DNA of 64,000 bases, taken from NCBI RefSeq assembly GCF_000003605.2, contig NW_003105110.1:50583-114582 (forward strand). Direction: 5' to 3'. Of this stretch, positions 9,479 through 21,662 are shown in pieces. This stretch comes from Saccoglossus kowalevskii. Lineage: Eukaryota > Hemichordata > Enteropneusta > Harrimaniidae. The notes under the pieces were generated by a model that was not told the DNA's origin, did not search any database, and was given only the letters and a program-made list of their open reading frames with translations. How positions within the stretch are numbered: the stretch's first letter is position 1; each line of letters starts with the position of its first letter. The position numbers and the translations under genes were made by a program.

Positions 9479-12400
9479 TATCATATGTCTAACCACAGAC
9501 TTTTATCTAGTGTCTTTGGTCTAACATTATCTATGCAATAGTCAGAGTGTAATTTCCGGTGAAATAGTCAAATGTATTGGCACTTTAATAAAACGAGGTT
9601 AAATTGGAATATAAATCACAAACCAAAATTGGTTGGTAGACGCATTCCTAGATTATGACGTAATGGCGGTTCAATATACGGACGAGTATATTTATAATCT
9701 TGATCCGATCATAGCAGGTTTGTAATACACGTTGTATTGATCAGTATCGTAGTATTTTAAACACAGATTTCTCCGTAAGTAATGAAAAAAAGGCGAAGTA
9801 TGTGGACACGGAGTTCCCAGCTCTAAAGATATAGTAGCAGTCGTAATATGCATTATGATGTTTATATGAAATTAATATAGGTCGACATTAGAGGTTAATC
9901 TGAAACCCGATCGACTGGATATTGTAATGTGAGATGGATTCGGGGCAAGCATCGTAAAAACAGAATTTTATTTTTGTCTATAACTGAAATATATCCGATA
10001 TTGGCAACTAATGACGTCATCGAGCCTGGGTGACTGTCTATACCAAGATGACAAAGAAAGTACAAATATTCGTTGCCAACCATGAATTACCCTCTGATGG
10101 TAAGCGTTGAGCTGTGAAACGTTTAATTAAGAGGCTGAGCATGTAGGGTGACTCGTATCAAAACACGCATTCATTTCCTACGCTGCTGTTACATACTGTT
10201 TACTTTCTCTTAGGATCATTAACGGGGTGATATTTAGTTACAGAGCGGGGCTTTCATTAGAAATTAAAAAGTGTGAACGAGTTTCCTACTGTGGTAAAAA
10301 CGCACAACAAATCCGCTGTCTGACAAACACGCGACGATTTTTTGGTTAAAATTTCGTTTGCCATTTTGTGCTCAAATCACCATGGAAACAAATAAATGCC
10401 GCGACACGCATATTTTCAGGGGTTTTTAGTTTTTGAAAAAATTGGACGATTCTGTATCGTTTTTATGCTAATATAAAATATAATGTACTGTACAATATAA
10501 TCACCGGCGCGAATGTGGGTCCTTGATTTGAAGCACCTAAAGTTTTGTTTTTGGTGCTCCATATTATAACGGGATCGTGCGCGATCTAGATCATAATTGT
10601 AAAACCATTTAAACACACCGGGCGGACACTCTTACTACAAGTCATGCTCTCCGAATAGAGCTTATGAAAATCCCGCTCGCTGTCATGGAAACGCTTACGG
10701 GATTCCTGGTTACGGGGTATTACTGTTTATACTGCGATTTTTTGTTTTACTTCGTTACAGAAATTAATCATATCAAGTAAATTGTGAATTTGAAAAAAAA
10801 AGCCGCACAACCTGTGACTCAGTACACAGACGTACTCGGAACAGCTGTCCCGCTATTTTCATATCGATGTTCAATAATTATGTGCTTCCTATGCCACAGA
10901 CAAGTCTCAGGTGGAGATAATTTCAATGTTTGGTGTCAGTCTCCAGAGAACGTCTGTTTACCGACCGCCCTTTTTCGGCATAATTTGATACCTTAGAGGT
11001 GAAATAGACATGGAGGTATAATCAGGTTTCACCTCCGTCGTGACACCGTGTTTCCAGTGAACGCTTACAGGAAAGCGTACTTTATGAACACACGAAGGGG
11101 ATGTTAATAAATCATACCTGGGACACCCCAGCATGACGGCGAGACGGTTCCTCGTTCCAGGCACTCTTTCCGAAATCACTTATTTCCCAGATTCCGCATC
11201 ATTATTTTCAAGTATACTCATATAACCACAATTATGGTCTTTTGTGCCCAAAATTTCGTACCATGATTTTCTTATGCAAGGTATGTGTATGTATATACAT
11301 AAACCTTTAGTTTAATTATAATATTACCCCAGCGACGCTGTATAAAATTAGATAAAGAAGTGGTGTCATGTCAGGCCCACGTGCCGCGTTACTCATGGTG
11401 ACTGTGTGCTCGCATCACCAGCAGTTTAACGAGTTATATCTTTGCCCCGAAGAGAAATAGACAATACGTTTCATGCATAGTTAATCTCCGTGATAAACTT
11501 TTAATTCTGAAATTGAAATAAACACGACACGTTTGTTGCTCACTCGGAGGGCTCAAGGGAATCGGGCAATGGAATTACATTGTCGTCGAATTCTTATGAA
11601 AAATATCATGTTATTCAACTGTACTAAATGAGATACCAGAAAGCATTGAATGAACAGCAACACGATTAAATTATTCATGGTGATGTCACAGAGCGTGGAA
11701 CGTTTTACAATGTTAGTTCTGAAACAATACGTCATCGTACCACGTGGGGTTCACGATTTACGTCTTGGCTTTACTACCTCAAACCATGTGTGTTTAAAGG
11801 TCTACACTTTAACAACACCTCTTATGTGAATATTTTGACAAAGTTTGCATAATTAGACCTTTTTTCTGGCACATCTTTATTTTCTTAAAATTACGTCCTA
11901 AAAGTTATCATCTCGTATTGCATGTTAATAAATTACATCCATAACAATTTGTATAATTCACCCACCTGTGTATGACGTCATCTTACCATGAGTTCCATGA
12001 TGATTAGTTTAAAAAAACATGATACGAAAATATAGCGTCTGTGTGTCTATGAACACTCGATGCAGATTTTATGTTGATTTATGACATACGATGGTGCTAG
12101 ACAGGGCGGAGTCTTGTCTCGTTTAACCCGAATTAATATGGAGGAGATGTTGCATTTCTCAATTCTCGCGATTGGAAGAAGTGAAGCTGTATATTCGTTT
12201 CATTTTTTTATTGAAATATGGTTTATAAAGCAAACAGTAATGTACACATAAAACAAAGAGACGACGATGGCATTCAATTCCAGGAACTGTCGCCTATCAA
12301 CAACAATAAAAATACATGTAGTTGGAAACAATAAAGAATATTTTTTTTTTTACATTTTTTCAATTTTTTCATTATGAATGTGTTTATTTTTTTTACCTGT

Positions 12401-13440
12401 GAGTGCTCTTACCCAATCAGATATGCTTTCAAAGTGTCGTCATGATGATGTGTGTTGGGTAACATGTATAATATTTTTTTTTAATGAAAAAAAAATATAA
12501 TTTTTTATTGTGATATTAATTCTTCTGGGGTACAACATTTGGGTCTCAAATTACCGTCACAGGCTCGGTATAAGGTTATGTTTCGTATAATCATAATTAA
12601 TAATTCATCGTGTTAAACAATAGTAGTACATCTTTTAGCTGTGTACCAACCAACCAGCTGATCACCCCTCCCAAGCTTCCGGGGCGATTTTTTTTTAAAC
12701 TTAACGATTCTTCCAAGTAATTCAAACAGGATATATTGAATCAAAGATAAATAATGATAATTATTATGACACCATGGGGTACTAGTAACCTTTTTGCGTC
12801 TACAAGACTGAAATTAGACGGTAGTAGTACGAGGATGTTATTTGTTGAGATAATTCTCTTTACGATAGTTGATGATATATACGTACACTTCATTTATAAG
12901 TTATCCCCGGGTAATGATGTCTCTTACACGAATTTCAAAGGTCCATTATTGTTTTTTGGTATATTTGGTCCATAATTGCGTTAACAAATTATCTAAAAAG
13001 TGTGTGTAGGCTTTTAGTTCGGGCTTTTAGCACCTACCAAGTACCAATGTTGAAAGAAAGATTTCGCGTCAGCTAATAAATGCTTATTTTATTTCTGAAA
13101 TAAAAGCTCTGGAATTGGTGCTCTTTGTTAGAGAGATGGTGATGTCATGGTGGGGTCAGTGGTATCTATTTATACATACAAATCACGAGCTTCGAATAAC
13201 TTTTAGGTAAAAACTTTCATTCTTTAGTGCGCCCTCGTGCGTTGAAAATTGTTCTCGGTTCTTAGCAACTTCTTCTGCAAATCCGACACGGAATCCGTCA
13301 CAAATCTTTAAGCGCTTTGATTATTTACAATCAGGAAACGAATCAACATATCTACTTTGATAATTCAAGGGATGTTGTATTTTTCACTTTTTCTTCTCAG
13401 AAATCTTATCATAATTTATTCCTGTCATGTACCCTCCTTT
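8815..13440. other. Non-coding, CpG-rich stretch
   Basis: No supported exon. It holds a (TAA)n microsatellite at 9434-9477 and poly-T/poly-A tracts. RFX-like sites occur at 10376-10389 and near 10680. CpG dinucleotides are frequent (e.g. 10310-10700, GCGCGAATG, GTGCGCGATC), unlike the regions on either side. Confidence 0.5.
9434..9477. repeat. (TAA)n microsatellite
   Basis: About fourteen TAA units with one early interruption. Likely length-variable. Confidence 0.95.
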
Positions 13441-13458
13441 GGGAGATGTAAATAGTGA

Positions 13459-13468
13459 GTCACGTGAC
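13459..13468. promoter_or_regulatory. CLEAR/USF-type palindromic E-box
   Basis: GTCACGTGAC, a perfect 10-bp palindrome, 150 bp before the ATG at 13618. It equals the consensus bound by MiT/TFE (TFEB) factors at lysosomal genes and by USF. The position is right for a proximal promoter or 5' UTR. A role is inferred, not shown. Confidence 0.45.
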
Positions 13469-13608
13469 CGCCGTTGATTTCACATGGCGATTGAGTCTCG
13501 GCAAACTTGTATGTTATGAACGAACTGCGCACTGGGCTGTCGGAATGCTGCATGCATTTACTGTATTGAGCATGGATCGATGACTTCTTCTTGTCCTCTG
13601 TGAGTCTC

Positions 13609-13614
13609 ATGTAG
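13609..13614 (+). promoter_or_regulatory. Minimal start-stop uORF (ATG TAG)
   Basis: ATG at 13609 is followed directly by TAG, 3 bases before the main ATG at 13618 and in the same frame. If it is transcribed, such a start-stop element can stall scanning ribosomes. The TAG also fixes 13618 as the first usable in-frame start. Confidence 0.35.
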
Positions 13615-13617
13615 GCT

Positions 13618-13711
13618 ATGAAGATGGCTATAACCGGGCTTAGTGCATTATTTTGGTTCGGCCTGGTGTCGGGTTTAATGAGTGGTTTCCAGCCATGTTT
13701 GGCGATCTCAG
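13618..13711 (+). CDS. First coding exon with signal peptide, unidentified secreted or membrane protein
   Basis: The exon encodes 31 residues plus one base: MKMAITGLSALFWFGLVSG then LMSGFQPCLAIS. It has a lysine near the N-terminus, a long hydrophobic core (residues 4-20) and a small-residue region suited to cleavage, i.e. a classical secretion signal. It ends at CTCAG|GTCAGT, a good donor at 13711/13712. Read-through would hit TAA within five codons, so splicing is expected. An in-frame TAG lies just upstream. The setting is CpG-rich, with a palindromic E-box 150 bp upstream, as expected for a 5' end. No later exon was found in the window, which implies a very long first intron or missed small exons. 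The protein family is unknown. Confidence 0.6.
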
Positions 13712-16700
13712 GTCAGTCGAAATTTTAAACCTTCAATTTGATCTGTGCTGAATCGTTACTCGTGCATTGCCCGTGCGCGAGAATTAACACAAAGATCAAC
13801 TTTTGGAGAGTCTGGTACGATCAATGTGTGTATGTAGAAGACGTGTGATAGTACAGTACACAGACTTACACTTTCACCTCGCCGTAATTCCTCAAAGCCA
13901 GCACAGTTTTGTTATTCTTGACCTCGTCTTTGAATCGGTCGCATACGTAGTGTATCACTTCCGTCGCCCCGTGCGATGGTATCGCGAATCGGAGTCGGCA
14001 AAATTTTACTCAAGACATCGAAGTGTGTACTTAATGTTTAAAATAGTCATATTCTGCCCGCTGAATCAGTACTAAATGAACGTGTCTGGTTGTCATATCT
14101 CTGTGTAAGGGTTTTAAAAGATTTAAAAAGCAGACGTGAAAAATAATGAAAGTTGACTACGTTCCACTCTAATTCTAGTACTGACTGACAGAGTGAGTGA
14201 GCAATGTTTTTGTTACGGTGCAGTTCTGTGCCCATTCATCATCACTTAAATCGTCTCGGTCAAGTTGCTCTGTAAATGTACTTTATATAATTTGCTGGTG
14301 TGAACAATCCTCTTTGAATCGCTGTAAGTTCTCAAAGCGGCCCGAGTACTATAAGCTACAAATCAGGACCAACTTTATGGCAATTGATGGTTTTACGAAA
14401 CAAATTCTCCTCAACTGTACGTGATTTGTATCGGCCGCATGTTTGTTAATAAGTTTTATTTTTTGCGAAACATGTATACATAATCAACCATTGCCAATTT
14501 AGAGTCCCGTTTTTTTAATTTCTCGTGAAAAATCGAGCCAGAGTAATCATAACACTTTCGACAATGGTGATTCACTGTGTACGTTGCCTGTGGCGATCGC
14601 GAAGCTCGCATTTTGACCTACAATGTTAGCTTGATAGACAGCAGCAATTTGGGCATTTTAGTATTCCACCTGATTGGCCCAGTCATCTGTGGTTTATATG
14701 TGCCTGACAGAGAGACTTGTCTTCGCATATGCTGTACTTCATTACATCTTTGACCTTGATTTTGACTGTGAATGTTTTTGTTAATAACTCCCTAATAGCA
14801 GTTTCTTTTAGAGCCAAATATTATTAAGCCAGATTTAATAAAAAAAAAAAATTCAAGTGCATACTAAATTCTCTGACATCTTTTCATCACAATTTCATCA
14901 AAAAATCTCCACATTTGATATTTAAGAGATATGCTTTGTGAATGTTCAATATCGCAGTACAGTTGCCGTTAGCAATTTTATTTCATTAAGTTGCAAGAGA
15001 GACGTAGTAATTGTCAGAGAAAGACTGGCAGTCAAAAACGACGACAGAGACTGTCCATCAATTCTGTTTACAATGTACCTCTAATGCTAGAAGCTTTAAC
15101 AGTGAACTCTATTTTGCATTGTGTAGTATGGACCGTTAGCGTTATTCAATATTAGTATTTCAAGCACAATATCGCCAAAAGCCTAGCTCCTATGCGTGTA
15201 TGCGCTCGCATGTACGTTTATGTATTTTACATAGACTTGAGACAATCTGAATGATTGTCCTGCCTTTGTCACCTCTGGAGGAAATGTGTTTCCTGTCACA
15301 TTGATCCAAAATTGCACTTTTTTGATATTTGCCACACAAAAACTATCTCTGAAGACATTTCATCAATGAAGCGAAAATTAAATTTGAATTTAAATCCATT
15401 GCACTTAAACTTGAAATTTATTCAATTTCACGGTAATTACAATTTCAAGAATCAATCTGGCCTGTTGTATATGCACCTTATATATGTGCGAATATTAATT
15501 AGTCTGTAATTAAGTTTCCATAAATTAAAAACTAATTTTTGTTTTTGATGAAAAATACTGAATTACTTAATAACCTTTTTCCTTTTTTTAAGGACAGAAT
15601 TTGAGATTATAGACAGTAATAATGATGTATTTTAAAAATGTTATTGTACGTGTATCTCTATGATTAACTCGATCGGTTTAGGTTGATTTTTTTTATGCTT
15701 CTCTGTACACTGAACAATGAGGAGAAAACAATCATGTCACCGTAGATGCCGATAGATCATTTTGTTTCCTTTGTTATGTGAATTTGAAAGAATACATGAT
15801 GAAACCATGTTAGCAATGTATAGTGAAGTGTACGTACAGCTGTAATACCAGGTTTTTGAATTATTCACAAAGTCAGTGCTTTCATACATGTATCAGCGAA
15901 ACAAATCTACTGTTTTGTTTTTGTAATAATTTCTAGCCAAAATTAATTTTTTCCAAACAATTATATTTTGCGGACGTTTTTCCCTGTATTTAAATGTATT
16001 TTAAATTTTACTGGTGTTCGTAACTTGGGGAGTCATGGTATTTTTTGCAAATTTATTTCCACACAAACACTCAAAATCATGGAAAAGCAAATATTTCAAG
16101 CAGGGAATATTAAACATTTAACTGTATGAATTAAGATATCGTGGTAACAATGGTAACGGTTTGTTTGCGAATTCAGATACAGAGCATAAGTATCGGCAAT
16201 ATTTTTTATGCATGATTTGGTGCGTGCAGTTTATTGCGCTGACAAAAAGTGCCTGCATTGTTTGCGGAGTCAATTGTATGGTAGGTGTAAGAGAGTCATT
16301 GTGTACCAGACAAAAGATTGTACCGGAGGGCCGCATAGGGTCTTTTATGACACCTTTCGCTATGCAAATACATTAATGCAAAATTGGTTGGAAATGCGAT
16401 TCATTCATACTTTCTCTCAACCAGGAAATGATGGGACTACAACGAAGCTCAGACAGACAGGTTTTATTGTTACCCCTGTTATTGCCTTGTTCTTATCATA
16501 TAATATATATATAAACGCAGCTCACAGCTGCCACCCGTGTGCACTGCTCTCAGCGTGCATGTGCATCAAAGCTCGTAAATCTGCTGAAAATATTTCGTTC
16601 CCAGAGGATGAGTAGTGAGCGTGCTTTTAGAAGATAATATTTTGATATTATATGCGTCCGGTGTCGGGATAAAGCTGCTAAATGTGCGAAAAGCTTTAAT

Positions 16701-19700
16701 AAGGAACAAAAGTGAAATTAAAAATATGCTAATTATCAGGAAGAATACTAAGTGTAATTATGACATACTACAAATTGAGTTTACGATAGTAAGCAAATAA
16801 ATTAGTTTATGGTAAATACATGTAAAAAGTTTCAATATGATAAAGTATGATTCTTTCACTCCAATTTTTTTTTGTATATTTCTATCTTTTTCTTTATGCT
16901 GTAGTTATTATTTGATGAGGCGATGAATTCTTGGATTTTGTCAGAATTGTAGAAAATCTATTTTTTTTTTTTTTAAATAATTAAATAAAAGTGGTGGCTG
17001 AAAGGTTGTATGCATTTTATTATCTGTATCTGTATAAAATAAAAAGATGTATCTCAGGATATCAAAAAAATTTAATTCCCTTGTTTCAAAACATGTACCT
17101 TAATAATTGTAAATGATTTCAAGTGTGAAAATATGATAAAACGTAGTATTCCGTGTATTTGTCACTCATTCATTCATTCTGACTTGTCATATGACCCATG
17201 GAGCGTGTGTGCCGCCCATTTGATATTTGAAATTTGATATGCAAATGAGCTTGTGGGATATACTGATGATCTATATAGTCTCCACAGGGGTTCTCGCCTC
17301 ACTAGCAGACATCTAAAGCATTCAAGTTACTGTTTGATTTAATGAATTTAATTATGTAATCAACCACCTCATTCGCATTATTTATAATAACCGAATCTAT
17401 CTTATTTAAAAAAAAAAATGTGATGAGTTGTTGATATTGGTTTAACATATTATTTTTGAAATAATCTGGTCATATCTGGTTATTAATGACATTTTTAAAA
17501 TCATTTTTCCAATATTTCTGGGTATAGTTTAGTAAGAGTACGGCAGTCCAAATGAATTTAGTCCATAGTCCACATAAGCATGCATGGGACCCATTTTGAA
17601 CATGTTTGTTTGTTTGCAAATTCCTCCAGTGAGTGTAGCAAATATTGTGATAATTAATGCTTCATTGAAATATTATAAAATATTAAAAAATACTTAATTT
17701 ATCCAGATTTTATTTTTAAAATGTGAAGCACTTTTTTAACTTAATCCATTTAAAGCATTCTTCTTGATGCCACATGACATTCATGATGTATTTATATATA
17801 TATTTTTGAAAAATGAAGTTTTTTTGTTTTTTTCCAAAAGTTCTCATTAAAATGAAATATTGGTTCAATTCTGTAACATTTATCATAAAGAAAAAATAAA
17901 TAAATAAATTTGTGGAATGATTTATAATTTTTATGATTTTTGTTTTCACTTACCCAGCTATTTAATGGAAATGTTTTCTTTTTAACTAGTTTTTTTTTTT
18001 TTTTGTGATATATTGATGCTAAATTGAAAATTATTCGACTTAGAGCGATTCATCCATGGTAACACTCAGGGACTTAGTCTCAGCTACAGATGCTTCGTTG
18101 GATGCGGTTTGTAATTCCCAGATATTGTTTATTACACATTCTCAACCATATGTTTGATAAATTCTGACAGATTTTTTGACCTTTGAAAGTCGTTTTTCGT
18201 AATAAGGTAGTAAATTTTATTTCCAAACGTTAAGCATTGGGATTGGGAATTTTTATTGCCATGTTTGTCTCTGTGTCTTGTGATCAGTGTTTGCCATGAC
18301 AACCTGGGAAATGTCTCATGATATATCATTGCTACTCATGATACTTTTTAAGTCGGAAAATAACAAAACAGAAATCGTCAATCTTCATTTCCATCAAGTT
18401 CCACTTTTGTATTCAGGAGATAAAAACAAGATTGATTAAGTCAGAAAAATAATAAATGAGAATTTACTCACAGGTAATAAATATTTACTGGGTTCCTAGC
18501 CTAAGAAATGTTGCAAAAAAATGGGTGAAGTTTCCTGCGGAAGTTGACGTAGAATTCAAAGAGCGGAACAGCTGCACCTGGTTGCCATGGTGACTACTAA
18601 TCGTGTCAGTCAAAGAGAGAAATTCATTGACTAGATTGTTTTGTAACTATAATTCATTCCAAGGCATGTATCATCCAAAGGCACGTAATTAGTAGTTTGG
18701 TACAATTACGTTTAGGACCGCACCATACCAAGGTGTTCATTTCAGATAAATAATGGTCATTTTGATAAATGAATGAAAAAAAAATATCTCATTGCAGAAT
18801 AACTCTAGTTTTGTTTTATGTTTTCAAATTTCGTTGAAAATGTTTTACTCAAACAAAATCAATTTTAGTGGCACTATTTTATGTAGAAGGTTACAAAAGT
18901 TGGCAATGGTGATGAAATGTGGGTGTTTTGTGTTAAATAGCCAGGTGTTCAATAAAACAGGTTATTTGTCATGATTTCTGTGAAATTCTCAGTTTAATGA
19001 TTGATATTCCCACTGGTACAGAAAATAAAACAAGATTTAAAAGTATTGATGGGAGTGTGAGGGAAGTTCGAATCTCGGTACATCTGTGCATATTTTAGCG
19101 TTTTGTGTTGAAATGTAAAATTTTGTGACTGTGATGTGTATTACGTTTCGTCACCATGGTCCGTGCCATTGTTGACCTTCAACAAGCTTAAATTCCACAT
19201 CATAGAAAGTTAGTATACAGAAGTATGAACATGCTGGATTTTCGGTTTAGGGCATTGAAGCATTTAAGTCAATTGAACAAGTTGACACCCCCTTCAGCAA
19301 CAAATAACGGTAATAATCTTACAGTAAAGCTTAGAAGGGCATGTTCTTTTCTTTTTATAGGGCAATTTAGCAACGCCTGAAAAATAAATAGTAATTCAGA
19401 CATTATAAACGATGTCCCACAATTCCATGGTGCAGTCCCTGGGATAGGTAGCTTCCCTTTTAGACCCGATCGGTTAATCAGTGACTACATGTATCTTACA
19501 ACTTTAAAATTGGTAGTTAATGCTCACACGGGTGATATATGTGGGTCACTGCAGGCACGTTCCTCAGGTTCTTGTATGTCAATAGGCCCGCTGTGTTACC
19601 TCAATAATTGATATAAGACTGGCAATACATGTGTTTCTACTTTACATCTTGATTTCTTGTTCCGAAGTATTCTTGAAATCTCCACTCGTACAATAGTGTC

Positions 19701-19920
19701 ATTGTCGCTTTGTCTAATGTTATTGCCATGTTTGGATTTTTGGCTGTGAGAAGTAATTGAGAAGTAAAAAAAAAAAGTAATCTTTAATTTGTACCACATT
19801 TGCTTGATCAAAGTCACTACTGGTTATCCCCATCATCATTGAAATTAAAGATCCAATCTGAATCTCACAAATGAGTTCATGATTCGTACAGCTTCACAGA
19901 GCTGACAGTCGCAATATTTT
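13712..19920. other. Presumed intron, no recognisable exon
   Basis: AT-rich sequence with poly-A/T tracts (e.g. 16961-16976, 17990-18004). CpG becomes scarce after about 15.3 kb. A GTTCGAATCTC box B-like string at 19067 has no convincing box A. An RFX-like site is at 18581-18594. Short open frames (e.g. 16208-16615) show no domain or splice context. Confidence 0.45.
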
Positions 19921-19921
19921 A

Positions 19922-20352
19922 TATTTGTACCGTAGTTGGAGAACTACTGTTGCCATTATTAGGAAAATACAGACCTTCATCAATACTTGTCTTAGGCGTA
20001 TCCTCAGAATTTTCTGGCCTGAGGTAATTAGTAACCAAGACTTGTGGAAGATTGCTCACCAGCAACCCATTGAGGCAGAGCTCTTGCTAAGACGATGGCG
20101 GTGGATTGGCCACACCCTACGGAAACCAATGCCTAATATTACTAGACAGGCATTGACTTGGAATCCTCAAGGAAAAAGGAAGAGGGGAAGGCCTTGTAAC
20201 TCATGGCGCAGAGACATGGAGGCAGATGTTAAGAAGATGGGCCGCACATGGAAAGAACTGGAGATGCTGGCTCAGGACCGCTCTGCCAGGAGGAACCTGG
20301 TTGACGGCCTATGTCTCAGGAGGGGCGATAGGCGTAAATAAAAATAAAATAG
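19922..20352 (+). mobile_element. 5'-truncated LINE (non-LTR retrotransposon), C-terminal ORF end
   Basis: An uninterrupted frame from 19925 to TAA at 20339-20341 encodes the end of a LINE reverse transcriptase ORF: IQTFINTCLRRILRIFWPE, then RRWRWIGHTLRKP, then RQALTWNPQGKRKRGRP and SWRRDMEADVKKMG. These blocks are typical of the region after the RT domain in invertebrate LINEs. The RT catalytic core is absent, so the copy is 5'-truncated near 19922, as is usual for target-primed insertions. After the stop comes a simple A-rich tail (AATAAAAATAAAAT). No stop or frameshift is seen over about 138 codons, so the insertion is fairly young. The clade is unresolved; RTE- or I-like are possible. Confidence 0.9.
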
Positions 20353-21660
20353 TTGAATTTCGGTCCTCTATACCTGAGTTGAAAAAGTCAATTTGGCATA
20401 TCAGTGTATAATTTTCTAAAACTCCCTAGGCATGTGAAAAAAAAACCCTCAATGTGATTCACATCTGCTGAGGACAAGCTTGATTGATCATTACAATATC
20501 ATATATGTAAATTAATCATATTATTCAGATAACTGTATTCATCCAAACACATGTATCAGATCTAATATTCACCATGGATACGGCCGTCTGTTGTTCTAAA
20601 AAATGGGCAGGAAGCACCTCATCCATTATTAAAGCGATCTTTCAATATTGTATAAATGGCTCAAAAATAAGGCAAACTAATTTTTCCGTTCGCGTACAAG
20701 TATATATACTATTATATGGTATATACTAGAAGCACACGTGGGTGCATTTAATGTATAATACACAGGTTTAAACAGCGGTTTTCATGCCCTTGAATGCTTT
20801 AATTTCCCCGGCAAATTGTTGTCACAATTTTGCAAATTTCAATATATTTTAAATAATTTCTTATAATTTTTAATAATTTATATAATTTTCAATGGACTAC
20901 TGATCTAGATCAAAATTATGCCTCAGTAGTACTTCTATTGTAGATATGCTTCTATCAAAACAATTATGGTATATGTGTGTGTATGGGGAAATTAGACGCA
21001 AGACAACAAAATGAAAGGTATCAAACATGATACAAATATAACATCAGAGAATCGAAACACAAGTTGTTTGTGTGGGTGAGCAAGGCACAAATAATGGAAA
21101 AAGCTTGATAAATACAGAATGAAAAATGAAGAACTTAGCAAGACATCAATGGTTGCTTAGCAACCAAGGTATAAATTTTCTCTTCCGATAGTGGATGTAA
21201 CATTGCTGTTTTGTCAGCTGTAGCTGTTCTTCAAGTTTGTTTGTTTGTTTTTAAATTTGCAAGAAATACATTGTAATGTATCTGTTTTCAATCAATTAAA
21301 TACAAAGATTTTGTGCAGGGCAGTCCCTCTAAAGGATTAGAAATGGAGTAGGGTAGGATTTTATTGAAGTAACAAGAGAAGCACATAAACTAAACTTCCG
21401 GTTATTCACTGTGCAGATTAATGATTTCATTAGTCACCAAATATAATGAAAAGGTTTCTCTCTGACACACCCTGGCAGTGATTGATGGTTTATTGGGTTA
21501 TTTTTTACAGTAATTGCTAAATATTCTGATTTATTCCCTCGAGTACCATTTTAAAATGTCCAATGTTTAAATTATTAATGTACAAATATCCTGGGGTAGT
21601 GAAGTTATTCTTTGTTTATGGCTGTGCTGGACTTGTTAGTTTGAGTGAGATCATTGAATA
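20353..21660. other. Non-coding stretch
   Basis: AT-rich DNA without a recognisable gene. The one notable site is the palindromic RFX-like box at 21151-21165. Confidence 0.45.
21151..21165. promoter_or_regulatory. Palindromic RFX (X-box)-like site
   Basis: GGTTGCTTAGCAACC is a perfect inverted repeat around TTA. It closely matches the RFX consensus GTNRCC-N(0-3)-RGYAAC apart from the spacer. Function is not shown. Confidence 0.3.
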
Positions 21661-21662
21661 TG

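Noticed and set aside
11125-11179. - strand segment ending CCCAG|GTATGA as upstream exon of 7144-7385
   Set aside because: The phase can be made to fit but the acceptor is poor and an in-frame TGA precedes it.
16208-16615. 135-codon + strand frame
   Set aside because: No domain, no Kozak or splice context, composition like surrounding non-coding DNA.
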